64,000 nucleotides of DNA. It comes from Frigoriglobus tundricola (GTDB lineage: Bacteria; Planctomycetota; Planctomycetia; Gemmatales; Gemmataceae). Below, in pieces: positions 1 through 7,499 of this stretch. Position numbers and translations under genes: made by a program. The stretch covers positions 4,030,001 to 4,094,000 of the forward strand of contig NZ_CP053452.2 of NCBI RefSeq assembly GCF_013128195.2. Direction: 5' to 3'. Under the pieces are notes generated by a model. That model searched no databases and was not told the origin of the DNA. It saw only the letters and a program-made list of their open reading frames with translations. The stretch's first letter is position 1. Each line of letters opens with the position of its first letter.

Positions 1-75
1 GGTGTGGGCCGGCACCGCGGCGGAGACCGCCTGACACGCCATCAGCAAACTGTCCCGCTGGCACGTCACTTTCAT
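1..75 (-). CDS. dnaN: DNA polymerase III beta subunit (sliding clamp), N-terminus only
   Basis: Only the first 25 codons lie in the window; the gene runs off the left edge. The peptide starts MKVTCQRDSLLMACQ, which matches the usual start of bacterial beta clamps (MKV-C-R--LL-A---V---V). A strong purine-rich ribosome site (GGAGGAGGG) sits just upstream of the ATG at 73-75. The clamp encircles DNA and tethers the replicative polymerase. It follows dnaA on the same strand, the classical dnaA-dnaN order at replication origins. The call rests on a short peptide plus this context. Confidence 0.75.
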   Translation of the reverse strand, partial: MKVTCQRDSLLMACQAVSAAVPAHT

Positions 76-258
76 GGCGAACCCTCCTCCGCCTTCCTTG
101 GGGTTTTGGCTTTCGCTACGCGAGCGTCAACCAGATACCTTTAGTTCTTAGTTTTAAACATCCAGTAGCAGTAGTAAGGTGCGCGCCCTTTCTGGCGCGC
201 ACCTGCGTCTACCGCATCGAAATCCCTGGTCGCACAGGCGTTTCACGCTCATACCCGG

Positions 259-404
259 CCTGTGGACAACGTGGCGCGCGAGTGGCGCGCTCGTGTGTGT
301 CTGTGTTGCGCCAATTCGGGCGCCGGTTCGGCGTTTGCAACCACGACCAATGCGCGCCGGCTGGAGAAACTCGCGCGCCACTCGCGCGCCACGTTGTCCA
401 CAGG
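259..404. repeat. perfect 32-bp inverted repeat carrying two DnaA-box-like sites
   Basis: Arms are 259-290 and 373-404, identical after reverse complementation over 32 bp and separated by 82 bp. The outer end of each arm contains CCTGTGGACAACG, so the two DnaA-box-like sequences point towards each other. The inner part is made of GTGGCGCGCG-type repeats. A perfect repeat of this size in a non-coding region beside dnaA suggests a selected binding structure rather than chance. Confidence 0.85.
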
Positions 405-423
405 TTGAAGAACCCCCACGGCC

Positions 424-515
424 CCCCTCCCTGAAGGGAAGGGGCGTTGTCCGGCTCCCCTCCCTGAAGGGAAGGGGCGTTGTCCGGCTCCCCTCCCTTC
501 AGGGAGGGGTTGGGG
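424..515. repeat. 33-bp tandem repeat of GC-rich palindromes (class I-like element)
   Basis: Two full copies and a partial third copy of a 33-bp unit containing CCCTCCCTGAAGGGAAGGGG, a near-palindrome; the last part reads CCCTCCCTTCAGGGAGGGG. The same palindromic core occurs inside the cysteine desulfurase gene (about 3655-3790) and inside sbcC (about 63155-63283). Its right end reaches the 3' end of dnaA. Confidence 0.75.
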
Positions 516-526
516 TGGGTTGCCTT

Positions 527-1576
527 TCATCCCAACCCCACACGAAGGTCGCTCACCCGCTTCGCCAGACCCAAGTCGCTAGCCATGTCTTCTTCCACCT
601 TGCGGCACGCGTGCAGCACGGTTGTGTGGTCGCGTCCCCCGAACGCCACGCCGATGCGGGGAAGCGACAGGCCCGTCAGTTCGCGAGCGAGGTACATCGC
701 GATTTGTCGCGGTTTCAGCACGCCGCGAAGCCGGCTCGTGCTGAGGATGTCCTTTTCACTCACTCCGAATGCCGATGCCACACCCTTTACGATCTGGGAA
801 ACGTCGCCCGGGGCCGATGTCGGTTGTCCGGTTCCGACGAGTGTTTGTTCCACGTCCGTCCGGGTAAGCGGACCGGGGAAAGTTTTCGCGACCTGAGCCA
901 GGTTTTGAAGGAAACCGAGTGTGGAACGAACTCCGCCGCCGGTCGCCTGGTCCGAGAGCCAATCGAGCGCTTCGGCCGTGAGTCGGACGCCCCTTGTTGC
1001 GGCGGCATCAGCGAGGATGACACGACGGCTCGGTGCCGAGAGCGGTTCGAGTTGCACGACCAGTCCGGCCGCGAGCCGGGAGGTCAGACGCCGCGGAAGG
1101 TGTGTCAGGCCCGCGGGACCGGCGCGGGCGGTGAGGATCGTGGCGCGGCGATGAGTGGCGCGACGGTCGATTAGCTCGCACGCCGCGTCCGCTCGGCGTT
1201 CGGTCAGGTGCTGGATGTCTTCCAGAGCGAGCACATCACAATCGAACAACTCGTCATCACCGAGTCCTTCGTCCGGCGAACGAGTCAGATCACCCGCTGA
1301 GACCGTCCGAAGGGTGATCCCGTTCGGTGCATTTGAGAGGCGTTCCGTAAGAGCCGCGATCAGTCGCGATTTCCCGGTCCCGGGTGTGCCGTGCAGGACA
1401 AGTGGGTTGACCGCAGGTCGCTTACCCGCAAGAACCGTGCGACACACCGATCGCACCGCACGCACTCCGACGCGATTTTCCGCCAGTACCAAAAAACCAT
1501 GCCAACGAGGCGACGAAAGAGCAGCTTGAGGGGCCTCGTTGCCGGGTCCAGTTGGAGTTTTCGTAACGGTGTTCAT
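527..1576 (-). CDS. dnaA: chromosomal replication initiator DnaA, short form
   Basis: 349-residue AAA+ ATPase that binds DnaA boxes and opens the origin. The Walker A motif is HGTPGTGKSR (about residues 63-72) and the Walker B region is DVLALEDIQHL (about 113-123). Domain IV, the DNA-binding helix-turn-helix, is clear near the C-terminus with the signature FGGRDHTTVLHAC (about residues 308-320). Typical DnaA proteins have about 440-470 residues. Here the N-terminal DnaB-interaction domain I and most of linker domain II appear to be missing, so helicase loading may work differently. ATG at 1574-1576; the upstream 172 bp probably hold its promoter. The stop codon abuts the repeat array of the probable origin. 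Confidence 0.9.
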   Translation of the reverse strand: MNTVTKTPTGPGNEAPQAALSSPRWHGFLVLAENRVGVRAVRSVCRTVLAGKRPAVNPLVLHGTPGTGKSRLIAALTERLSNAPNGITLRTVSAGDLTRSPDEGLGDDELFDCDVLALEDIQHLTERRADAACELIDRRATHRRATILTARAGPAGLTHLPRRLTSRLAAGLVVQLEPLSAPSRRVILADAAATRGVRLTAEALDWLSDQATGGGVRSTLGFLQNLAQVAKTFPGPLTRTDVEQTLVGTGQPTSAPGDVSQIVKGVASAFGVSEKDILSTSRLRGVLKPRQIAMYLARELTGLSLPRIGVAFGGRDHTTVLHACRKVEEDMASDLGLAKRVSDLRVGLG

Positions 1577-1748
1577 TCAGTTCATATTTTATCCATTTCC
1601 GAGCACCGGGTAAAGGCCAATGAGGAGTCACTAACTGCTGAGTTTGCAATAAGTTGCGGATGATAAATTGTGACGTTCGGGACGAGCTTTTGAAGGCATT
1701 CGTGGGCCGAGAGTTTCGACTCCCGGACGGCCCGAATATCATAACCCA

Positions 1749-2735
1749 ATGCGCCTCGTCGATAAGCACCTACTTCGCGCCCTGCACGCTCCCGGTTGGG
1801 GAGGGTTCTGGCTGACGCATCTGTATGTAAGTGCGTTCTTTGCGCTCGTGGCGGGGTGCGCCATTGCGGTTCGGGAATCCGCATACACTCTGCTCGTGCC
1901 GCTCGTCTTGGTGCAGTCGTTTGTGATGCACGCGCTACTGATCGCGTTCCACGAATCGGCCCACGGCGGGCTGTGTCCGCTCCGATGGGTGAACGGTTAC
2001 CTGGGGCGGGTCATTGGTATTTCGAGCTGGATGAGCCTTTCGCTCTATCGGGCGGCGCACCACTGGCACCACGCGTACCTGGGTGATCGGCGTGACGAAG
2101 AGTTCTGGCCGCTGAACGATCCGGCGGCGAGCCGGTCCAAGCGCCGGCTCGCGGCGTTCTTTGAACTTGCTTGCGGTTTGGGGTGGACGCCATTTTTGTT
2201 CCTTCGGATGTTTTTCCGCAGCAATTCGGCGATTCGCAACCGCGGCATTCGTCGCGTCATCTGGATCGAACTGATCGGCCTTTTGATTTTCTGGTCGGTC
2301 GCATTGAGCCTCGTGGCGTGGTTCGGCGTGGAAGCGGAGTTCCTCGCCGCCTACCTCATCCCGGCCGTGATCGCCGGGAACGTTCAGAGTTGGCGGAAGT
2401 ACGTCGAACACGTCGGGTTGACCGGCCGCGGACTCGCTCTTACGCGCAGCGTGCGCAACCCAACCTTGCTCGGTCGAGTATTCTCCTGGATGCTGTTCCA
2501 GGAGCCGTACCACGACGTTCACCACCTGTACCCGAAAGTGCCCCAAACGGCACTTCCCATCGTGGCCGCCGCCGAGAACCCTCTCCCGCCGGAACTCCCG
2601 GTGTATCCGAATTACACGACGGCTCTGCTGGATTTGCTCCGCGGGCTCTCGGACCCCAAGTTCGGTAAGGCGTGGGCGGAAGTTCTGGTGTCACCCGCTC
2701 CGGAGCCGGTTCACGCACTCCGCGATTCGGTCTAA
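1749..2735 (+). CDS. membrane fatty-acid desaturase family protein
   Basis: 328-residue integral membrane protein with the three histidine boxes of the desaturase/hydroxylase superfamily: HESAH (about residue 67), HHWHH (about 103) and HDVHH (about 256). These bind the di-iron centre that inserts a double bond or hydroxyl group using O2. Hydrophobic stretches near residues 15-60 and 165-215 fit a bundle of membrane helices. It resembles lipid desaturases or carotenoid hydroxylases/ketolases; the substrate cannot be told from the sequence. It is transcribed towards the cysteine desulfurase gene and overlaps its 3' end by 45 bp, tail to tail. No strong ribosome site is visible before ATG 1749. 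Confidence 0.85.
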   Translation: MRLVDKHLLRALHAPGWGGFWLTHLYVSAFFALVAGCAIAVRESAYTLLVPLVLVQSFVMHALLIAFHESAHGGLCPLRWVNGYLGRVIGISSWMSLSLYRAAHHWHHAYLGDRRDEEFWPLNDPAASRSKRRLAAFFELACGLGWTPFLFLRMFFRSNSAIRNRGIRRVIWIELIGLLIFWSVALSLVAWFGVEAEFLAAYLIPAVIAGNVQSWRKYVEHVGLTGRGLALTRSVRNPTLLGRVFSWMLFQEPYHDVHHLYPKVPQTALPIVAAAENPLPPELPVYPNYTTALLDLLRGLSDPKFGKAWAEVLVSPAPEPVHALRDSV

Positions 2736-4055
2736 CGCGGCGTCGATTTCGTCCGGCGATTGAGTCGGGGCGAAGCTGAACCGCAAGGCGGACCGCAGAA
2801 CCTCGTCCGACACCCCCATCGCACGCAGCACCGGACTCGGCAACAAACTCCCGCTCGAACAAGCGGAGCCGGTTGAACACGCGATTCCGGCCAGATCGAG
2901 CGCCATCAACAGAAGGTCCGCACGACACCCGGGAAAGGACGCGTTGAGCGTCGTCGGGACCACATCTTCGGCACCGATCTCAGGCCCGTTGAGCACGACC
3001 GGCCCGCATAATCGTTGCAACCCGTACCAGAATCGGCTGCGGAGCGCTTCCAACTTCGCCCGATTTGTGTCCATGTTTCGCACCGTGCATTCGAGCGCGA
3101 CCGCCATACCCACAGCGAGTGCGACTGGTTCCGTTCCGGGTCGCCGGCCGCGCTGCTGATGCCCACCGAACGCGAGCGGTGCGAGATGGGTTCCGCGCTT
3201 CGTAAGCAACACCCCGATCCCCTTTGGCCCGCCGAACTTGTGCGCCGATGCGGTCAGGGTGGTCGCTCCGAGCGCTCGAAAATCGACCGGCACTTTCCCG
3301 ACAGCTTGCGCCGCATCGCAGTGGAGCTTGGCACTTGCGGGGAGAGAACGGGCCACGTCGCGCACGGGCTGAATGGCACCGGTTTCGTGGTTCGCGAGCA
3401 TCAGGCACACGAGCAGGGATGTGCTCGATTCGGGTGGCTGACTGTCTCCGACAGTCGGTGGTCGCACCTCAGAGGGTGCTACTGAGTTGCCCGAGAGGCT
3501 ACTGGACGCGGTCGCCGTCGCTGTCGGAGACAGTGACCCACCCGAAAGAGTGCCACGCGCATCGGCCGGCAACCACTCGATCGACACGCCGCCGGCTTCG
3601 AGTTGCCGCAGTGGTTCGACCACGCAGGGGTGTTCGAGGTGGGAAGCGATGCAAGAACCCACCCCCCAGCCCCCTCCCTGAAGGGAGGGGGCTGGGGGGT
3701 GGGAAGCCTCCGACTCTCTGGAGGTTTCGCGCTTCCGAAGGTCTGGCTCCCCTCCCTTTAAGGGGGGGGGGGGGGGGGGGGCTTTGGGGGCCGGGTGGGT
3801 AGGTCTTCCCAGGCCGAATATCGCGATGTTGTTCGCCTCCGTTGCACCACTCGTGAACGTGACCTCGTCCGGAAACGCCCCGAGCAGCCGCGCGACCCGC
3901 TCGCGGGCGTCTTCGAGTGCCTGTCGCGCCTTGCGGCCGACCGCATGTGCCGATGACGGGTTGCCGAAGGTTTCCGTCATCAGCGGGCGCATCGCGTCCC
4001 ACACTTCGGGGAGCAGCGGCGTGGTGGCGTTGTGGTCGAGGTAGATCGTCTGCAT
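2691..4055 (-). CDS. cysteine desulfurase (NifS/IscS family) with two in-frame insertions
   Basis: PLP enzyme that takes sulfur from cysteine for Fe-S clusters and thiolated tRNA. It begins MQTIYLDHNATTP and has TSGATEANN, the PLP-lysine region SAHKFGGPKG, and the active-site cysteine loop near the C-terminus (STGSACSSG). At 454 residues it is longer than the usual 370-400. Two low-complexity segments explain this: about residues 88-133 (a proline-rich run then palindrome-derived sequence) and about 170-208. Both correspond to palindromic DNA elements inserted without breaking the frame; removing them leaves about 370 residues. A 20-G tract encodes the proline run. A GTG lies immediately before the chosen ATG (4053-4055). 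Confidence 0.9.
   Translation of the reverse strand: MQTIYLDHNATTPLLPEVWDAMRPLMTETFGNPSSAHAVGRKARQALEDARERVARLLGAFPDEVTFTSGATEANNIAIFGLGRPTHPAPKAPPPPPPLKGGEPDLRKRETSRESEASHPPAPSLQGGGWGVGSCIASHLEHPCVVEPLRQLEAGGVSIEWLPADARGTLSGGSLSPTATATASSSLSGNSVAPSEVRPPTVGDSQPPESSTSLLVCLMLANHETGAIQPVRDVARSLPASAKLHCDAAQAVGKVPVDFRALGATTLTASAHKFGGPKGIGVLLTKRGTHLAPLAFGGHQQRGRRPGTEPVALAVGMAVALECTVRNMDTNRAKLEALRSRFWYGLQRLCGPVVLNGPEIGAEDVVPTTLNASFPGCRADLLLMALDLAGIACSTGSACSSGSLLPSPVLRAMGVSDEVLRSALRFSFAPTQSPDEIDAALDRIAECVNRLRSG
3430..3546. repeat. class II palindromic element inserted in cysteine desulfurase
   Basis: A 117-bp segment bounded by inverted repeats of about 26 bp (3430-3455 and 3521-3546) that differ at two positions; the inner 14 bp ACTGTCTCCGACAG are perfect. 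117 bp is 39 codons, so the host frame is kept. It encodes a Ser/Thr/Pro-rich segment that normal cysteine desulfurases lack. Confidence 0.75.
3655..3790. repeat. class I palindromic element inserted in cysteine desulfurase
   Basis: It contains a CCCCCTCCCTGAAGGGAGGG palindrome, then a spacer with CTCTGGAGG and TTCCGAAGGTCT, then a second GGCTCCCCTCCCTT palindrome that runs into a 20-G homopolymer (3762-3781). The same order of blocks is seen in sbcC at about 63155-63283, so the two are copies of one mobile repeat. The boundaries are approximate. Confidence 0.75.
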
Positions 4056-4234
4056 CACGCAATTCTAACGCAGTTGCGGACCGGGCATCATCTGGCTTCT
4101 GGCCGGGAGGAGTGTCATAGCGAGTGCGGTCGGCTCGGGGCGAATCCGTGCGGATTCGCTTAAGGTGTAACCGAGATTTGACGGACGAAGAGCGTACGGT
4201 ACGCTTTCACTCCATCATTCGTCAGGAGTTCGCC

Positions 4235-4942
4235 ATGACCGCGAAGGACGTGCTGGCCCGCCTCGAACGACTCGGTTCCGAGCCGACCAAAAAGACCCTG
4301 CTGCGGCACGGGGCCAAAGAGCCGTTCTTCGGTGTGAAGGTCGCCGACCTCAAAGTGCTTCAGAAGGCGATCAAGAAGGACCACGCGCTCGCTCTCGACC
4401 TCTACGCGAGTGGCAATTCCGACGCGATGTACTTCGCGGGCATGATCGCTGACCCCGCGGCGATGACAAAGGCCGATCTCCGGAAATGGGCGAAAGGCGC
4501 CTACTGGTACATGCTGAGCGGATTCACGGTGCCCTGGGTCGCGGCCGAATCGCGGTTCGGGCGAGAACTGGCGCTCGAGTGGATCGACAGCGATTCCGAG
4601 CAGGTCGCAAACGCGGGGTGGTGTACTTACTCGTCACTCCTGTCCATCAAGCCGGACGCCGAACTCGATCTCGACGAGATCGAGACGCTTTTGGGTCGTG
4701 TGAAAGCGGAAATCGGTAGCGCCACGAACCGTGTGCGGTACGCGATGAACAACTTCGTCATTTCGGTCGGCGGGTACGTCGCCCCGATGACGGCGAAGGC
4801 GAAAACGATAGCGAAAGCGCTGGGCACGGTGGACGTTGATATGGGCGACACGTCGTGCAAGGTGCCGGACGCGGTGGCCTGCATCGCCAAGATCGAGAAG
4901 ATGGGCCGCGTTGGGAAGAAACGCAAGCACGCCGCGTGCTGA
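4235..4942 (+). CDS. DNA alkylation repair (AlkD-like HEAT-repeat) family protein
   Basis: 235-residue all-helical protein matching the DNA_alkylation (AlkD/AlkC) family, HEAT-like DNA glycosylases that remove alkylated bases. Recognisable parts are the start MTAKDVLARLERLG, the segment GAKEPFFGVKVADLK, and Trp-rich helices around residues 85-120. A CAGGAG ribosome site lies six bases before ATG 4235, which favours this start over an upstream in-frame ATG at 4124. It stands alone between the divergent cysteine desulfurase gene and a tRNA. Members of this family with few conserved catalytic residues may only bind DNA, so enzymatic activity is inferred. Confidence 0.8.
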   Translation: MTAKDVLARLERLGSEPTKKTLLRHGAKEPFFGVKVADLKVLQKAIKKDHALALDLYASGNSDAMYFAGMIADPAAMTKADLRKWAKGAYWYMLSGFTVPWVAAESRFGRELALEWIDSDSEQVANAGWCTYSSLLSIKPDAELDLDEIETLLGRVKAEIGSATNRVRYAMNNFVISVGGYVAPMTAKAKTIAKALGTVDVDMGDTSCKVPDAVACIAKIEKMGRVGKKRKHAAC

Positions 4943-5032
4943 AGGGGCTCGGCGTTGTCACTCCTTCACACGCCTCCTATGCTGATTCAAGGTGAACTCT
5001 CGTCCGCGTGAGCGTGTCATGAGGGTGGCCAC

Positions 5033-5120
<88 letters not shown>

Positions 5121-5303
5121 TCGATAGGTTCGGTTTCACTTCGCGTCCTGCAACGTCCTGCGGTCGGTCACTTCGCGCGGGACGGTTCACTTCCCTTTGC
5201 AGCGTTTGACCGCTGACCACCTTCGGGTGTGAAAAGTCTTGCGGCAAGTCAAATTGGCCCTTACGTTTACTATTGTACCGCCGCTCTTGCCAATCGGACC
5301 CTC

Positions 5304-7499
5304 ATGGCCGTTCCGACTCTCCGGCCTTTCGCACCCGTTCTCATTTGGTCCTGCATTTTTGCGTTTGTGGCGCTGTCGGGGAACGCGGCACGCGGGGACC
5401 AATCCGATGCGCCCGCTGCGGATAAACTCGTCGGCTTGCGGTTGGACTGGCACACGCAGCAGGCGCGGCTGGAAGCGGCCGGATGGGAGTCGGATCTGAT
5501 CGCGCCGCCGCGACCGGGAGGGGTGAGCGTCGGGAACTTTCGCGAGCCCGATTTTGTCCTCAAGGAACTCCTCCCCGTTCTCACCGCCGACTACGAATCG
5601 CTCCGAAACGCCGCGCGAAAACTGACCGAGGCCGCCGCCGTCCGCCGGGAAGAAGCGCAAAAGGATTGGGCCGAGGTCTATCGCCAGCGGATCGCGTTTC
5701 GCCAGTACACCGATCAGCAGCAGGCCGCGTACCACTTCGATTTCGACTCGGGCACGTTGCCGCCGCTTCAGCCGACCGCACTCGACGCGATCCTGGTCGC
5801 GTGGGCCGTGCTGGTGCTGGTGCTAGCCGTCCGTCTGGGACGCAACGTGCGCCGCGTGGCGATTCGGAAGGCCAGGCGTGCGACGGTGTCAGTAATCCTG
5901 TTCGGCTCGTTTTCGCTGTCCGGGTGTTCGGGCGGTCTCGGACCCGACGTGCGCCCGTGGGCGGTTCGCGAGGAAGCAACGCTCACCGCAGAGATTCAGG
6001 ATTCAGCAACCAAAGCCGACGCCGCAATCGCCGCGGCGAACCAGAAGTGGACCGCGACCGTGACCGGGTGGGCCGCGCTGGTCGCAGTCCACGGCACACG
6101 CGGCGATACGGTCGAAAGCGTGCTGCGGCGCGGTGAAACCGAAGTTCGGGACCGGCTCCGAACCGCGATCATCGATGTCCGCCTCGCGGACCGGTTGGCG
6201 AAGGAAGCCGAAGCGGAGCGCGGGCAACTCGCTACCGACAAAACGAAACTCGACGACCTGACGAGCGGGGCGAAATTCCGTGCGGTCGCGTTCGCGGTCG
6301 TCCGGAGCGTGGGAGCCGTGTTGCTGCTCGGAGTCGCCGTCGCTCCGTACTGGCGCTCGCGGCGGACGGTCGCGGCCCAGGTGCGGAGCGACGCGCGGAA
6401 GTGCCCGCGGTGCTTCGGTGAGAAGTTGATCGTCGAAAAGCGCGGCGCTCCCTCTGGTGACGACGCGAAATCGTCGGCCCCGCGGTACCGTGGGCCGAAG
6501 GCCAAGGTGAAAGCGAAGCCGGAACCGGAGCCGGAACCGGACGACGGTCCGAAGGAAACGGGCTACATCGAGTGCAAATCGTGTGGCTTTCGCTTCCGTC
6601 GCAGTTACCAGAAGGTTCACCGCCTGTGCTTCCCCGCGGTCGGCGTGCGGTCGAGCGGGAAGACGCACATGCTCGCCACCGCGTACGACCGCGTGCGGAA
6701 ACGGATCGCGCCGACGGTGGCCGCCGTGCAGCCGGCGCCGTCGCTCGGGGACGCCCGGTTCGAGCAGTACATCGATCTCATTTTGACGCTGAAACGGGAG
6801 GCCGGCGGCACCGTCCACGACATGCCCGACCCGGTCATGCTGCACCTCCGCGACGCCGACCCGGCCGGGCCGAACACGGCCCTCGTGAACCTGTTCGACT
6901 ACTCGGGAGAGCTGGTCAACCAGTCCATCGACCGCGACCGCTTGAAGAAGCAGGCGGTGAAAATGGACGGGTTCATGCTCTTCCTCGACCCGACCCAACT
7001 GTACGGCGACGGCACCAACGTGACCCTGGACCGGCAGTTGTCGGCGCTGAACGAGTTCATGGCCGACATGCGCGAGGCGCGGGACGTGCCGGTGGGTCAG
7101 ATCATTCCCGTACCGGTCGCGGTGTGCATTCCCAAGTTCGATCTGCTCCTGACCGAGAACCCGATCCAGAGCCAGTCCGTGCCGTTCATCCGCCGGTTAC
7201 TCGGGCAACTGAGCCCGCCGCCCAAGCAAACGACTCTCGGGACGCTGAAGAGTCGGAGCGAGATGGTGGAAGAAATGCTCGAGCTGATGTTCCGCGGCGT
7301 GGACATTCGGGCGCTGGTAGAGAGTTATTTTGGCGGACGGGTGATGTTCTTCCCGGTGTCGTCCGTGAGCCTGTTCGAAAACGAACTGGGCGTCAAAGAC
7401 CTGTCCCTGCGGACCATCGCGCCGTTCGGCGTGGCCGAACCGTTCCTGTGGTTGCTGCACATGCACGGGTACGAAGTGTTTGCGGTGGGCAGTGGGTAG
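5304..7499 (+). CDS. membrane-anchored zinc-ribbon GTPase-like NTPase
   Basis: 731 residues. An N-terminal signal or anchor (about 6-28) is followed by a charged, partly coiled-coil region. Hydrophobic segments lie at about 162-182, 195-212 and 326-350. A four-cysteine zinc ribbon follows, CPRC (about 367) and CKSC (about 424). The P-loop domain starts with GVRSSGKTHML (about 446), a GxxxxGKT G1 motif; FDYSGE (about 532) fits a DxxG G3 motif and IPKFDLL (about 611) an N/TKxD-like G4 motif. This suggests a GTPase, perhaps related to the double-GTPase families of bacterial conflict systems; that link is inference. The ATG is preceded by another in-frame start at 5229, but 5304 gives a clean signal-like start. 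A protein kinase gene follows on the same strand. Confidence 0.6.
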   Translation: MAVPTLRPFAPVLIWSCIFAFVALSGNAARGDQSDAPAADKLVGLRLDWHTQQARLEAAGWESDLIAPPRPGGVSVGNFREPDFVLKELLPVLTADYESLRNAARKLTEAAAVRREEAQKDWAEVYRQRIAFRQYTDQQQAAYHFDFDSGTLPPLQPTALDAILVAWAVLVLVLAVRLGRNVRRVAIRKARRATVSVILFGSFSLSGCSGGLGPDVRPWAVREEATLTAEIQDSATKADAAIAAANQKWTATVTGWAALVAVHGTRGDTVESVLRRGETEVRDRLRTAIIDVRLADRLAKEAEAERGQLATDKTKLDDLTSGAKFRAVAFAVVRSVGAVLLLGVAVAPYWRSRRTVAAQVRSDARKCPRCFGEKLIVEKRGAPSGDDAKSSAPRYRGPKAKVKAKPEPEPEPDDGPKETGYIECKSCGFRFRRSYQKVHRLCFPAVGVRSSGKTHMLATAYDRVRKRIAPTVAAVQPAPSLGDARFEQYIDLILTLKREAGGTVHDMPDPVMLHLRDADPAGPNTALVNLFDYSGELVNQSIDRDRLKKQAVKMDGFMLFLDPTQLYGDGTNVTLDRQLSALNEFMADMREARDVPVGQIIPVPVAVCIPKFDLLLTENPIQSQSVPFIRRLLGQLSPPPKQTTLGTLKSRSEMVEEMLELMFRGVDIRALVESYFGGRVMFFPVSSVSLFENELGVKDLSLRTIAPFGVAEPFLWLLHMHGYEVFAVGSG

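Larger units (their letters stand above)
76..526. other. probable chromosomal replication origin (oriC) between dnaA and dnaN
   Basis: This 451-bp gap between dnaA and dnaN contains no convincing gene. It holds two copies of TTGTCCACA, a close variant of the DnaA box TTATCCACA, at 261-269 (minus strand) and 394-402 (plus strand), one in each arm of a 32-bp inverted repeat. Several GGCGCGC motifs lie around them. A short AT-rich stretch at about 130-165 could be the unwinding element. Beyond it lies a tandem palindromic repeat. Location beside dnaA/dnaN plus paired boxes is the evidence; no experiment or GC-skew calculation backs it here. Confidence 0.6.

Noticed and set aside
424..515. Possible CRISPR array in the origin region
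   Set aside because: The 33-bp units are directly adjacent without unique spacers, palindromic, and no cas gene is in the window; it is a tandem repeat.
1577..1748. TTATCCATT near 1591 as another DnaA box upstream of dnaA
   Set aside because: It differs at the critical last positions of the box and stands alone, so it was not counted as an origin element.
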